From: Erythroxylum novogranatense
Lineage: Eukaryota > Streptophyta > Magnoliopsida > Malpighiales > Erythroxylaceae
Direction: 5' to 3'
Length of the DNA stretch: 64,000 nt
Assembly (NCBI GenBank): GCA_029891385.1
Contig: CM057230.1
Coordinates: 22,386,847-22,450,846 of the forward strand
Shown: piece after piece, positions 22,401-33,642 of the stretch
How positions within the stretch are numbered: position 1 is the first letter of the stretch
Layout: each line of letters starts with the position of its first letter
The notes under the pieces: generated by a model
Databases searched by the model: none
What the model was told of the DNA's origin: nothing
The model's input: only the letters and a program-made list of their open reading frames with translations
Translations under genes and position numbers: made by a program

Positions 22401-25400
22401 TGTAACATCTCATTGCTAGTGGAAAGGGGTAGGTTGGTAAATGTGAGTGACTAATGAGAGTTAGGAATGTATTCAACATGTTCATGTATAACTTGCTATA
22501 TACTTAGACTTGATTGTTGCACATGAAAATACTTGTACATGCATTCATGAATAATTCCGGGTATAATTGGAATGATTTGAGAATCTTGAATGTTATTATA
22601 TTGAAAATTTTATGGGTTAGTGAGATCTTGATGTTTTGAATTTTAGTGGAATTATTGTATTTGTATATGTTGGCGAAGTTATGGAGTATTGAGAGAGATA
22701 TATTTATAGTAGGGAACAAGAAAGAAATTAAATAAAGATTTGGAGATAGTTGGGTTGTAAAGATGATTGTTGTATTGGAAAGAGGGGAACTAAATGGAGT
22801 TAGTTTCCAAAGAAACTAAGTTAGGGTTTAATCATTTAGAAAGTGACATGTGTCACTTAGACCTTGTACTCTAGCTAGAAATAGGTCACTATTCCTTGAG
22901 AGTTGGCAGGATAAGTCTTGTCCAAGTCCCTTCTTTACTTTCATCTTTCTAAAACTTCTCTCTTCGAAACACAGAATTTTCCAGCAAAATATCTTCTAAG
23001 GGACTCTTGAGTTCTTCCTTCTTTCACCAACCTTACTTTGCCATGTGTGTCATCTACTCTAAGAAAAAACCAGAAGCTGATCATTTCACTCAGTGGAGTA
23101 CGAAAACGTGTGGAGTTTAGGGCTTGGAGATTTTGGAGTTTTCATCAGTAAGTGTTAGAGAATCCTCTCCTTGTTGGGGTTTGAGAAATAAAGGCGATAG
23201 GTTATTTTCATTTGCATGAAAATGTAGTTCATGTGTTTGTTCTTAAATACTGGGTAGTTGGGGAGAAATAAATTCAGTTATAGTGTTAAATTAGTTTTGA
23301 GAAAACTTTTGGTGTTTGGAGCGTAAAGTGTTGAAAGTTAGAAAGTCTGGAAATTTCTCACTGAGCATGTTTCAGTATTTTGACCATAACATTTTCTGTA
23401 GTTGTCTAAATGAGATGATTCTTGATTTGGAGTAAACTAGGAATATATGGCTCCAATTCGTATGAAGACATTGAATTTCAGTTCTGTCTCTAAGAGTCTC
23501 AAAAGTTGTCACAAAGTTGAGAACTGGGTGCAGGATGTTGAGAGTTGAACGAAAATTCGTGTTCCAACTTCGGGAGGAAATTTGGACCTGATTTAGATAG
23601 ATTTTGGCAAAGTTTCCTTCTGAAAAGTTGTAGATCTTTCTTTTAGCTTTCTAACGGTATAAAGTTGGTAAAATTTGGATATCGGAGTCAAAAGTTATGA
23701 CCTTTTTAAGTGGATGCGTCTCGAGACGCAGAGCCTTGACCGAGACGCAGGAGAGGGGTGGACGCCTTGAGGCGAGACGCAGACGCAGAGACTGAGATGT
23801 GACACAGAAACTGAGACGCAGATGCAGACGTAGAGAAACTGAGACGCAGACGCAGAAAAACAGATTGTACTTTTTAGGTCATAACTTTTTCTCAGACCTC
23901 CAAATGACCTGATTTTTGAAGCATTGGATTTCTAACACATTTATTTATCTCTCCACAAAAATTTATGGTCTTTGGTATTATATTGGAAATGATTGATCGA
24001 ATCAAAGTAAGGGTACCGGTGGAAGGAGTATGAATTTGGATATTTTACTGATTGTATTCCAATATTTTGATGATATCTTGGTTTATAGGATTCCTATTGA
24101 GGTAATTCTTGATTTGTAGTGAACTAGAGTAATAGGGCTGCAAATTATATGAAGGACCTGAATCTTGATCGGTCTCTAAGGTGTTCAATTTCGGATGGAA
24201 GTGGGATATAATACCTTTGCTTTGGAGAAAGATCTGAAATGGTTCATTGGATTATAAGATTGGATTCAAATGGTTTATGGAGGTTAAATCCCACGAATGA
24301 GGCTAGTTAAGTGCGTTTTGATAGTTGAATGTCTTGTGAAGAAATTGATGGATTGATACCCGGGATAATCATGAATATGCATTGTACATATTTCATCTCA
24401 TTCATGTGCATTATTAAACACTTACGATTGTTCAAATTGTGATATCTGTATATGTTATTTGTTTTAGAGGAGCCACTGGAACGTCAACCTCCAGACGTTG
24501 CTAGATCTTCCAGGCATTAGCTTCGGGAGAAACTAGTGAGTAACCTAGATGGTCTCACTCAATTAATTGTTTGCTTTAGAATATGTTTTGAATGAGTTAT
24601 TTAAGTGCTCCAAACATGTGAAAATTGTGAATGTGCATATGAATGCAACAGTGTGCTAAGCATTTCTCTGAATCGGGACTAAGGTCAGATGATAAATGTG
24701 ATCAAAGCGTGAATGTGCATCCATGTAATTGGTGAGATTATGATATGTGAAACACTCATTACATGTATGCATGAAAGATAAAGGAAGTTATGTTGGAGTT
24801 GCGGGATAAGGAGCTAAAAGCTCAAAATGTGAATAGAGCCTTGGGCTCAAAGCGATTGTCCCGATATCTACGAAGAGATATGGCACGTTATTCGACTAAG
24901 CTCGACATCCGAAAGGGATGAGCTGGAAAAGGCACTTTCGGTCATAACGACAATAATAAATGAAAGTGAGTCTCACGTGCATTGCAATAATAATTGATGT
25001 GTGATTTATATGAACAATGTGATACATTGTGAATATGCAATGAAGTGAATATTATGTTATGTGCGATGATTTGATGCATGAATTGAGTGAACCATTGATG
25101 ATGGTTACCTCATTGAGTTCGCAAAACTCACCAAAATTACAACGTTGTCTTTTAGGACCGAGAGACAACTCGGTTGTTAAAGAGGATCTTCTAGCCGAGT
25201 AGATTGCGATTGGAGATAGAGGTCATGGCTCAAAGGTCGGTCATTGGGGTACTTTTGGATGGTTTAGAAAATTTTGATTCACTTTCCTCATTCGCATAGT
25301 ACTCTCTGTATTAGGTTTTACGATGATGTACATATGGATATTGTGAATGACGATGTAGACTTTGATTTTTGCGAAATGTAATGAGGAAAAGTTGGTTTTA

Positions 25401-25555
25401 AAATATTGTGATCTTCTTATGATGCTTTATTCTTGAATTATGTTACCATGCCATAGAGAGGGATGTAGTGATCGATCGTAGCGTGCCCTCATCGTAGGAT
25501 ATGTGCCGGAATGACCTCCGGGTGTCCCGGTGGATACCTATGATGAGGCGCTACA
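22401..25555 (+). repeat. Element B 5' LTR
   Basis: This 3155-bp LTR starts TGTAACATC and ends GGCGCTACA. It has a TATA-like TATATTTATAG near 22690, a GAGACGCAG minisatellite (23715-23865), a donor-like GTGAGTAACC at 24536, small hairpins (about 24803-24870), the AACCATTGATGATGGTT palindrome (about 25090), and TTTTAGGACC at about 25152 where the 3' LTR reads TTTTCAGGACC. Confidence 0.9.
23715..23865. repeat. GAGACGCAG minisatellite in 5' LTR of B
   Basis: Repeats of GAGACGCAGACGCAGA with interruptions (CCTTGA, AAACTGAGATG). The 3' LTR copy at 31490-31790 is about twice as long. Confidence 0.85.
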
Positions 25556-25561
25556 TTTAGG

Positions 25562-25573
25562 TGATATCAGAGC
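25562..25573 (+). other. Primer-binding site of element B
   Basis: TGATATCAGAGC lies 6 bp after the LTR end and differs by one base from the complement of the initiator tRNA-Met 3' end. Confidence 0.85.
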
Positions 25574-25664
25574 ATGGTTTAGCATCTGTTGGGACTTATA
25601 GAAATGATAAGCATGAAATGTCTTGAGCAATGCGGATAATGATTGAAGTTATCTTTTCTTATAG

Positions 25665-26640
25665 GTCATCCACCCTAGGTGTTCAGATTGATCAACCCGC
25701 TGACCAAGGATCTGTAGGAGCCAGTAGAGAGTCCTCGGTACCTCGATCTGAGGGGTTACCTCCTAGAGTTTCCGAGAGAAGGGAGAGGAGGTATGATAGG
25801 CTTGAGCGGAGTGTTGACTTATGGCAGCATGAGACCTGCTGAGGCCGAGGATGGTTAGAGAGACAGAGAGAGTATTTGATCGGATGGATGCATGAGCCCG
25901 ATGAGAGGTTCGATTATCGATGTCTCTCTTATAGGGCCCGACTTACGATGGTGGAAGGCTGTTCGAGCGGTACCACGGGCCTTATTTATTGAAGTGGGAA
26001 GACTTTTCGAGAGTCTTGAGACAACTACATGCCTAAGGTCTACTTGGACATGAAGATGCAAGAGTTCTTGGAACTAAAGCGAGGCAAGATGTCGATGGCG
26101 GACTATGAGGTCCGATTTAATGAATTGATGGGTTATGCTACCGTTCGATTCCTTACGAGGAAGACAAGTGCGGGAGGTTTGAGAATGGGCTTAATATGGA
26201 GATCAAATCAAGGTTGGCGAGGTCGAATATGGGCACTTTCATTGAGTTGAGCTGCCTCAATCGAATTGAACAGTAATGAAAGAGAAGCAAGCGAGAGATC
26301 GGGCAAGGTCCGGAGGAAAGAGGCCTAGTGAGAGTCAAGGCGATTCTGGCGGGAGTTTTAGTAAGCGCCCGAGTAGACCATTCAGATCATCAATTGGATT
26401 TAGGCAGATCTGAGCAGGAATGAGAGGTAGATCTACACTGGTGGTGGGGGCGAAGTATAGTGCAAAATTAGCGCCCCATGTGAGTATTGTGGGAAAAGGC
26501 AGTGGAGAGTGTTGGGGTGACAGAGCTTGTTTGGCTTGTGGCTCCTTGAACACAAAATCAAGAATTGTCCGTTATTCTGGAACCAGTCACCGTGTTAGTG
26601 GGAGATCCGGGAGTGATGCTTCTGATTCAATGAGGAGAGG
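25665..26640 (+). pseudogene. Element B gag (frameshifted)
   Basis: Gag-like sequence is spread over several frames. 25665-25840 holds the N-terminal, arginine-rich part. 26029-26140 encodes a capsid stretch (MQEFLELKRGKMSMADYEVR) that is characteristic of plant Ty3 gag. 26475-26580 encodes the zinc-knuckle region (CEYCGK, then ACLACGSLN...NCP in a shifted frame). The product would assemble particles and package RNA. At least four frame changes are needed to follow it, so this copy could not make full-length Gag as written. Confidence 0.8.
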
Positions 26641-26789
26641 TGGTGGATCTTGAGAGAGGTAGAGGTAGAGATAGAGGAGAGCTGGGAGTTCTTCCATGAG
26701 GGCTGCAGTCGAGCGGCCGACCACGATCTCGAGCCGTGGTCTATGTCGTGACTCGGCAGGAGGCCCAGACTCACCAGATGTGGTTGCAG

Positions 26790-27175
26790 GTGCACTTCTT
26801 GTTTATGATTTAGAGGCATTTGCCTTTGCTAGATCCGGGATCCACACATTCTTTCATTTCACGCATTTGGCATGTAGATTTGCATTGTGTTAGGGAGTTC
26901 TTTGCAGTATGGGCTAGAGGTGAGTACACCTCAGGTAGCACTCTTCTTATTATTGGTGAGGTATGTAAGGGTGTTTAGTTAAGGTTGATCAAGTAGAGCT
27001 GAAGGCAGACCTGATTGTATTACAGTTGAGAGAGATAGATGTGATTTTAGGTATGGATTGGCTCACTGCCTATAGGGCCATCATGAACTGTTACACTAAG
27101 GAGGTAGTATTAGAATCTCCTGGTCAGCCTAGAGTAGTATTCAGAGGAATTAGTCAGGCGGTGCGCCTAGGATGA
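26790..27175 (+). pseudogene. Element B aspartic protease (broken)
   Basis: The catalytic DSG-type loop is degraded (ARSGIHTFFHF in the visible frame). The second half is clear: VDQVELKADLIVLQLREI, then DVILGMDWLTAYRAIMNCY and a TKEVVLESPGQPRVVF tail. This is the order of Ty3 retropepsins between gag and reverse transcriptase. Stops and frameshifts separate the parts. Confidence 0.75.
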
Positions 27176-27239
27176 TATCCTTCATGAGTGCATTGAGGTT
27201 GATACAAGGAGGATATGAGGCTTATCTGGCCCACACATC

Positions 27240-28130
27240 ATTGATACTAGGGTGGAGCAGAGCGTTCAGGACATTCCAGTGGTTAAGGAATTCCGAGATG
27301 TGTTTCCCGAGGAGTTACCTGGTTTAGTACCAGATCGAGAAACGGAGTTCTGATTGATTTGGTTCCAAGTCTTGCTCCTATATCCATTCCCCATATAGGA
27401 TGACACTGTGAATCGAAGGAGCTGAAAACTTCGATTGCAAGAGTTGTTGGAAAAGGGTTTTATAAGGCCAGTGTTTCACCTTGGGAGCGCCGGTGTTGTT
27501 TGTGAAGAAGAAGGATGGAACTTTGAGGTTATGCATCGATTATAAGCGATTAATCGGGTGACCGTGAAGAACAAGTATCCGTTGCCGAGAATTGATGACT
27601 TGCTTGACGATTGCGAGGAGCTCGGTATTTACTAAGCTAGATCGAGATCGGTATTACCGATTGAAGATAGCGGAGGCGATATACCTAAGAGTGCATTCAG
27701 GGCGGTATGGGCACTATGAGTTCTAGTGATGCCGTTTGGGTTAACTAATGCCCGGCGGCTTTTATGGCCTTGATGAATAAGGTGTTCCAGCCCTACTGGA
27801 TCGATTTGTAATTGTATTCATTGGCGATATCTTGGTGTATTCAAAGAGTAGAAAGGAGCATCTTGAGCATTTGAGAGTGATCTTCTGATTATGAGAGAGA
27901 AACAATTGTATGCCAAATTTAGTAAGTGTGAATTTTGGTTAGATCAAGTTGTATTTCTGGGACATATAGTAACTGGAGATGGCATACAGGTAGATCCAAA
28001 GAAGGTAGAGGCAGTTATGAATTGGGAAGCTCAGAAATGTGTCTGAGATCCGAAGCTTCCTAGGATTAGCCGGAAATTATCGAAGATTTATCGAGGGATT
28101 TTCCTTGATCTCGGCTCCTCTGACTAAACT
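27240..28130 (+). pseudogene. Element B reverse transcriptase (broken)
   Basis: Traceable pieces are FRDVFPEELPGL (about 27293-27330), [12 protein letters not shown] (27432-27467), [13 protein letters not shown] (about 27505-27543), [11 protein letters not shown], and [15 protein letters not shown] (about 27805-27850). The catalytic FIDD motif reads FIGD: the first Asp codon is GGC at 27823-27825. The domain ends in the RNase H linker [18 protein letters not shown]. Frameshifts are frequent up to about 27900, after which the frame is cleaner. Inactive as written because a metal-binding Asp is missing. Confidence 0.85.
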
Positions 28131-28620
28131 TTTGAGGAAGAATGTAGTGTTTAGATGGAGTGAGGAGTGTCAGAAGAGCTTTGAGGAGTTAAAACATCGG
28201 CTGACTACCTCACCGGTGTTGACTATTCCATCAGGGATTAGAGGATATGTGGTATATAGTGATGCTTCGCATCAAGGTTTGGGATGTGTACTGATGCAGC
28301 ATGGCAAGGTGATCGCCTATGCATCGAGACAATTAAGGTCTCACGAGACCAATTATCCGATACATGATTTAGAGCTAGCTGCAGTTGTCTTTGCTCTAAA
28401 GATTTGGAGACATTATTTGTATGGGGAGACCTTCTAGATATATACTGATCATCAGAGTCTGAAATACTTGATGAGTCAGAAGGAGCTAAACTTGAGGCAA
28501 AGGAGGTGGATTGAGTTATTAAAAGATTATGATTATACTATTGAGTATCACCGGGGAAAGCTAATGTGGTGGCGGATGCTTTGGCGGGAAGTCTAATGCT
28601 AATCTGACTCGATTCGAGTT
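28130..28620 (+). pseudogene. Element B RNase H
   Basis: The open stretch 28039-28437 carries the thumb/connection and RNase H start ([17 protein letters not shown], then [20 protein letters not shown] and [12 protein letters not shown]). After a TAG at 28435-28437 the frame continues with [20 protein letters not shown] and [17 protein letters not shown]. It degrades the RNA strand during reverse transcription. The visible D and E residues of the motif are present. One stop and one later frameshift break it. Confidence 0.85.
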
Positions 28621-28644
28621 ATCGAGGTTACCTAATCGATTCAT

Positions 28645-30018
28645 TTGAGAGCTCTAAATGTAGAGTTGAATCTGGGGCAAGATGAGGCACTAGTTGCTAC
28701 TTTAAAGTTGAGGCCAATGCTACATGATAGAATCAGAAAAGTACAGAACAAAGATCCCGATATAGTAAAGCTTATAGAGAAAGTGAGGGCAAATCCAGAG
28801 TCCAAGTTTGAGTTGAGAGATGAGACTTTGTGGTTGAGACATAGGCTATTTGTACCTAATGTGGATGATTTGAGGAAGGAGATCCTTGAGGAAGCTCATA
28901 TGGCCGCCTATGCTATGCATCCTGGTACTACCAAGATGTACAACACATTGAAGCAACATTTTTGGTGGCCTGGGATGAAGAAGCAAGTAGCTGAGTACGT
29001 GTCAAGATGTATGACGTGCCAGCAAGTGAAGGCGGAGCACCAGGCTCCAGTAGGGAAGTTGAATTCATTGCCCATTCCAGAGTGGAAATGGGAACAGATC
29101 ACTATGGACTTCATCATGGGTTTGCCTAAGATTTGGCGGCGATGATGCTATTTGGGTCATAGTGGACGGTTGATTCATCGGCCCATTTCTTACCGATGAG
29201 AGAGAATAACTCACTTGATCAGTTGGCCCAAGTATGTGAATGAGGTGGTGAGACTGCATGGAGTACCGGTGTCCATAGTATCGGACGAGGATCCGAGATT
29301 TACTTGAGATTTTGGAAGAGGTTCTGATCGCCATGGAACTAAATTGAACTTGATCTGACATTTCATCCTCGAGATAGATGGACAGAGTGAAAGGACAATC
29401 AAAACTGTTAAGGATATGCTCAGGGCTTGTGTATTGGAGTTTAGAGGAGATTGGGATCAATATATGGCATTGATTGAGTTTGCCTACAATAACCACTACC
29501 ACAGTAGTATCGAAATGGCACCGTACGAGGCACTGTACGGTAGGAAATGTCGGTCGCCATTGTATTGGGATGAAGAGGGCTTGAGAATGATGGAAGGCCC
29601 AAAGTTGATAAAGGACACAGTGGATAAGGTGAAGTTAATCCGAAGCCGAATCAAAGTGGCTCAGGATAGGCAAAAGAGTTATGTGGATCAACATCGACGT
29701 GATATGGAGTACAGTGTAGGAGATAGAGTATTTTTTAGAGTGTCACCCTGGAGGGGAGTTTTGAGATTTGGTAAAAAGGGCAAGTTGAGCCCTAGGTACA
29801 TTGGTCCTTATGAGATCATTGAGAGGATAGGACCTTTGGCCTATAAGTTGGCTTTACCAAATGAGATGTCTCAATTGCATAATGTCTTCCATGTGAGTAT
29901 GCTCAGAAGGTACCGATCGGATCCGACACATGTGATACCAGCTCAGGAGATTGAGGTTGCTAGTAACTTAAGCTATGTTGAGGAGCCGATCAAGATTGTG
30001 GGATCACGGATTAAGTAG
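28645..30018 (+). pseudogene. Element B integrase (one frameshifted gap)
   Basis: 28645-29145 is open and encodes the N-terminal HHCC zinc domain (AYAMHPGTTKMYNTLKQHFW, then RCMTCQQVKAEHQAP) and the core start ITMDFIMGLPK. 29145-29415 contains the rest of the core in shifted frames. 29416-30018 is open again with [20 protein letters not shown], the SPLYWDE block and GPYEIIERIGPLAYKLALP, ending VEEPIKIVGSRIK before a stop at 30016. Integrase inserts the element DNA. The gap falls on the catalytic core, where the second Asp block (about 29281-29300, SDEDPRF) is still readable. Confidence 0.85.
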
Positions 30019-30150
30019 TTGAGGAACAAGGTTATTCCATTGGTAAAAGTCCTTTGGAGGAACCACTCGACTGAAGAAGCAACATGAGAGACAGAGGAGC
30101 ATATGAGGAGACAATATCCCCACCTATTCGAGCAAGCAGGTAAGAATTTC
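29960..30150 (+). pseudogene. Element B chromodomain (two stops)
   Basis: Directly after the integrase C-terminus, LRNKVIPLVKVLWRNHSTEE and MRRQYPHLFEQAGKNFEDEI are readable in the same frame. TAG (30016) and TGA (about 30085) interrupt it. The order integrase-chromodomain-polypurine tract defines chromoviruses, and this particular tail fits the Tekay clade. The domain probably targets marked heterochromatin in working relatives. Confidence 0.8.
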
Positions 30151-30181
30151 GAGGACGAAATTTCTTTAAGGAGGGGAGAGT

Positions 30182-33100
30182 TGTAACATCCCATTGCTAG
30201 TGGAAAGGGTAGGTTGGTAAATGTGAGTGACTAATGAGAGTTAGGAATGTATTCAACATGTTCATGTATAACTTGCTACATACTTAGACTTGATTGTTGT
30301 ACATGAAAATACTTGTACATGCATTCATGAATAATTGTGGGTATAATTGGAATGATTTGAGAATCTTGAATGTTATTATATTGAAAATTTTATGGGTTAG
30401 TGAGATCTTGATGTTTTGAATTTTAGTGGAATTATTGTATTTGTATATGTTGGCGAAGTTATGGAGTATTGAGAGAGATATATTTATAGTAGGGAACAAG
30501 AAAGAAATTAAATAAAGATTTGGAGATAGTTGGGTTGTAAAGATGATTGTTGTATTGGAAGAGGGAACTAAATGGAGTTAGTTTCAAAGAAACTAAGTTA
30601 GGGTTTAATCATTTAGAAAGTGACATGTGTCACTTAGACCTTATACTCTAGCTAGAAGTAGGTCACTATTCCTTGAGAGTTGGCAGGATAAGTCTTGTCC
30701 AAGTCCCTTCTTTACTTTCATCTTTCTAAAACTTCTCTCTTCGAAACACAGAATTTTCCAGCAAAATATCTTCTAAGGGACTCTTGAGTTCTTCCTTCTT
30801 TCACCAACCTTACTTTTCCATGTGTGTCATCTACTCTAAGAAAAAACCAGAAGCTGATCATTTCACTCAGTGGAGTACGAAAACGTGTGGAGTTTAGGGC
30901 TTGAAGATTTTGGAGTTTTCATCAGGTAAGTGTTAGAGAATCCCTCTTGTTGGGGTTTGAGAAATAAAGGCGATAGGTTATTTTCATTTGCATGAAAATG
31001 TAGTTCATGTGTTTGTTCTTAAATACTGGGTAGTTGGGAGAAATAAATTCAGTTATAGTGTTAAATTAGTTTTGAGAAAACTTTTGGTGTTTGGAGGCGT
31101 AAAGTGTTGAAAGTTAGAAAGTCTGGAAATTTCTCACTGAGCATGTTTTAGTATTTTGACCATAACATTTTCTGTAGTTGTCTAAATGAGATGATTCTTG
31201 ATTTGGAGTAAACTAGGAATATATGGCTCCAATTCGTATGAAGACATTGAATTTCAGTTTTGTCTCTAAGAGTCTCAAAAGTTGTCACAAAGTTGAGAAC
31301 TAGGTGCAGGATGTTGAGAGTTGAACGAAAATTCGTGTTCCAACTTCGGGAGGAAATTTGGACCTGATTTAGATAGATTTTGGCAAAGTTTCCTTCTGAA
31401 AAGTTGTAGATCTTTCTTTTAGCTTTCTAACGGTATAAAGTTGGTAAAATTTGGATGTCGGAGTCAAAAGTTATGACCTTTTTAAGTGGATGCATCTGAG
31501 ACGCAGATGCAGAAACTGAGACGCAGACGCAAAAATTGAGACCTTGACAGACCTTGGAGGCCGAGACGCAGATGCAAAAACCGAGACGCAGACGCAGAGC
31601 CTTGACGCAGACGCAGAAACCGAGACGCACGCAGACGCACGAGACGCAGACGCAGACGCAGAAACCGAGACGCAGACTTGAGGCGAGACGCAGAGCCTAA
31701 ACCGAGATCTGACGCAGAGACCGAGACGCAGACGCAGAGAGGCCGAGACGCAGACGCAGAGCCTTGAGACTAAGACGCAGCGCTTGAGAAAAATAGATTG
31801 TACTTTTGGGTCATAACTTTTCTCTAGACCTCAAATGACCTGATTTTTGAAGCATTGGATTGGAAATGATTGATCACATTTATTTATCTCTCCACATTTT
31901 GAAAGTTATGGTCTATTGGTATTATAGTGAACTAGAGTAATAGGGCTGATTCCTAACACATTTGGATGGAGGACATTTTGGAGAAAGATTTGAAATGGTT
32001 CATTCGATTATGAGATTGGATTCAAATGGTTTATCAACCTCCAGAATGAGGCTAGTTAAGTGCGTTGTCTTGTGAAGAAATTGATGGATTGATCTTCATG
32101 AATATGCATTGTACATATTTCATCTCATTCATGTGCATTATTAAACACTTACGATTGCATTAACCGGGAGAAACTAGTGAGTAACTTAGATGGTCTCACT
32201 CAATTAATTGTTTGCTTTAGAATATGTTTTGAATGAGTTATTTAAGTGCTCCAAACATGTGAAAATTGTGAATGTGCATATAAATGCAACGAGTGTGCTA
32301 AGCATTTCTCATGAATCTTTGGACTAAGGTCCGATGATAAATGTGATCAAAAGCGTGAATGTGCATCCATGTAATTGACTGAGATTATGATATGTGAAAC
32401 ACTCATTACATGTATACATGAAAGATAAAGGAAGTTATATTTGGAGTTGCCGGGATAAGGAGCTAAAAGCTCAAAATGTGAATAGAGCCTTGGGCTCGAA
32501 AAGCATCGTCCCGATATCTACGAAGAGATATGGGGCGTTATTCGACTAAGCTCGACATCCAGAAAGGGATGAGCTGAAAAAAGGCACTCGGTCATAACGA
32601 TAATAATAAATGAAAGTGAGTTTCACGTGCATTGCCAATAATAATTGATGTGTGATTTATATAAACAATGTGATACATTGTGAATATGCAATGAAGTGAA
32701 TATTATGTTATGTGCGATGATTTGATGCATGAATTGAGTGAACCATTGATGATGGTTACCTCATTGAGTTCGCAAAACTCACCAAAATTGCAACGTTGTC
32801 TTTTCAGGACCGAGAGACAACTCTAGTTGTTAAAGAGGATCTTCTAATTTGAGTAGATTGCGATTGGAGATAGAGGTCATGGCTCAAAGGTCGGTCAGCT
32901 GGGGTACTTTTGGATGGTTTAGAAAATTTTGATTCACTTTCCTCATTCGCATAGTACTACTGTATTAGGTTTTCTGATGATGTACATATGGATATTGTGG
33001 ACAGACGATGTAGACTTTGATTTTTACGAAATGTAATGAGGAAAAAGTTGGTTTTAAAATATTGTGATCTTCTTATGATGCTTTATTCTTGAATTATGTT

Positions 33101-33194
33101 ACCATGCCATAGAGAGGGATGTGGTGATCGATCGTAGCGTGCCCTCATCGTAGGATATGTGCCGGAATGACCTCCGGGTGTCCCGGTGGATACC
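30182..33194 (+). repeat. Element B 3' LTR (end missing)
   Basis: It follows the purine tract GGAGGGGAGAGT and matches the 5' LTR almost base for base, apart from homopolymer-length changes, a longer minisatellite (31490-31790) and deletions around 31870-32160. It stops at GGTGGATACC (33194), where the 5' LTR continues for 17 more bases. It carries the intact acceptor-like TTTTCAGGACC at 32801-32811. Confidence 0.9.
31490..31790. repeat. GAGACGCAG minisatellite in 3' LTR of B
   Basis: An expanded array of GAGACGCAGACGCAGA units with insertions such as CCTTGA, roughly double the length of the array in the 5' LTR. A 67-aa open frame on the minus strand here is a product of the repeat. Confidence 0.85.
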
Positions 33195-33200
33195 CTCCGG

Positions 33201-33334
33201 GTGTTGGGATCCGATTCCGAGATCGAGTCCTAACAGTTATGGTATCAAAACCAGGTTTTGATCTTGGTATCAAAGTTGCGCAGTGGAAGCGTGGTGGGCC
33301 CATGACCCACAGGTTACAGGATCGGGTCCCAACA
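33201..33334 (+). other. LTR end fused to initiator tRNA-Met sequence, copy 1
   Basis: The order is LTR end (to TAACA at 33235), a spacer, 28 nt complementary to the tRNA 3' end and T arm (33240-33267), 56 nt of tRNA 5' part in sense (33269-33324), and GGTCCCAACA (to 33334). Compared with copy 2 it has several G-to-A or C-to-T changes (TATCAAAA, ATCAAAG), as expected from methylation-driven decay. The anticodon CAT is kept. It is not a functional tRNA gene. Confidence 0.8.
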
Positions 33335-33638
33335 GTTAAAAAAATTAATACCGTTTCAGATTGACCTTAGTCTTAGGTTCCCAACGAGATAAGTTTAAGT
33401 TTTCGAATGTCGGATACTTGTTCAATTCAGTTGCTTCGTTTGTATGCTTAAATTCGATCCGTATTTGTTTCGCATTTTTGTTATTCGATAATTCGATTTA
33501 TATTTCGATCTGTTCTTTCAAGTTCTACCTTATGTTTCTGTTTCGGTTTCTTTCACTTTACGATTCTATTTCGCTTTTGCTTCGGCCATTTTCATAACAT
33601 TTTCAGTTGGGATCCGGTTCTGAGATCGAGTCCCAACA
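33335..33638 (+). repeat. LTR end fragment, F/Y/Z family
   Basis: It reads AATACCGTTTCAG...GTCGGATAC...CGGCCATTTTCATAAC and ends GAGTCCCAACA at 33638. It is the reverse complement of the block at 20290-20380 plus the LTR end. It starts abruptly after copy 1 of the tRNA fusion. A 78-aa open frame inside is not a gene. Confidence 0.7.
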
Positions 33639-33642
33639 GTTA

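Larger units (their letters stand above)
22401..33194 (+). mobile_element. Element B: Tekay-type Ty3 chromovirus
   Basis: This is a nearly complete element of about 10.8 kb: 5' LTR (22401-25555), primer site, gag, protease, RT/RNase H, integrase, chromodomain, polypurine tract (30168-30181) and 3' LTR (30182-33194). The two LTRs look around 97% alike over the parts I compared, so it is the youngest element here. Its reading frames nevertheless contain many single-base frameshifts. The last 17 bp of the 3' LTR and the neighbouring part of the Z LTR are missing, so no target duplication remains. Confidence 0.9.
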
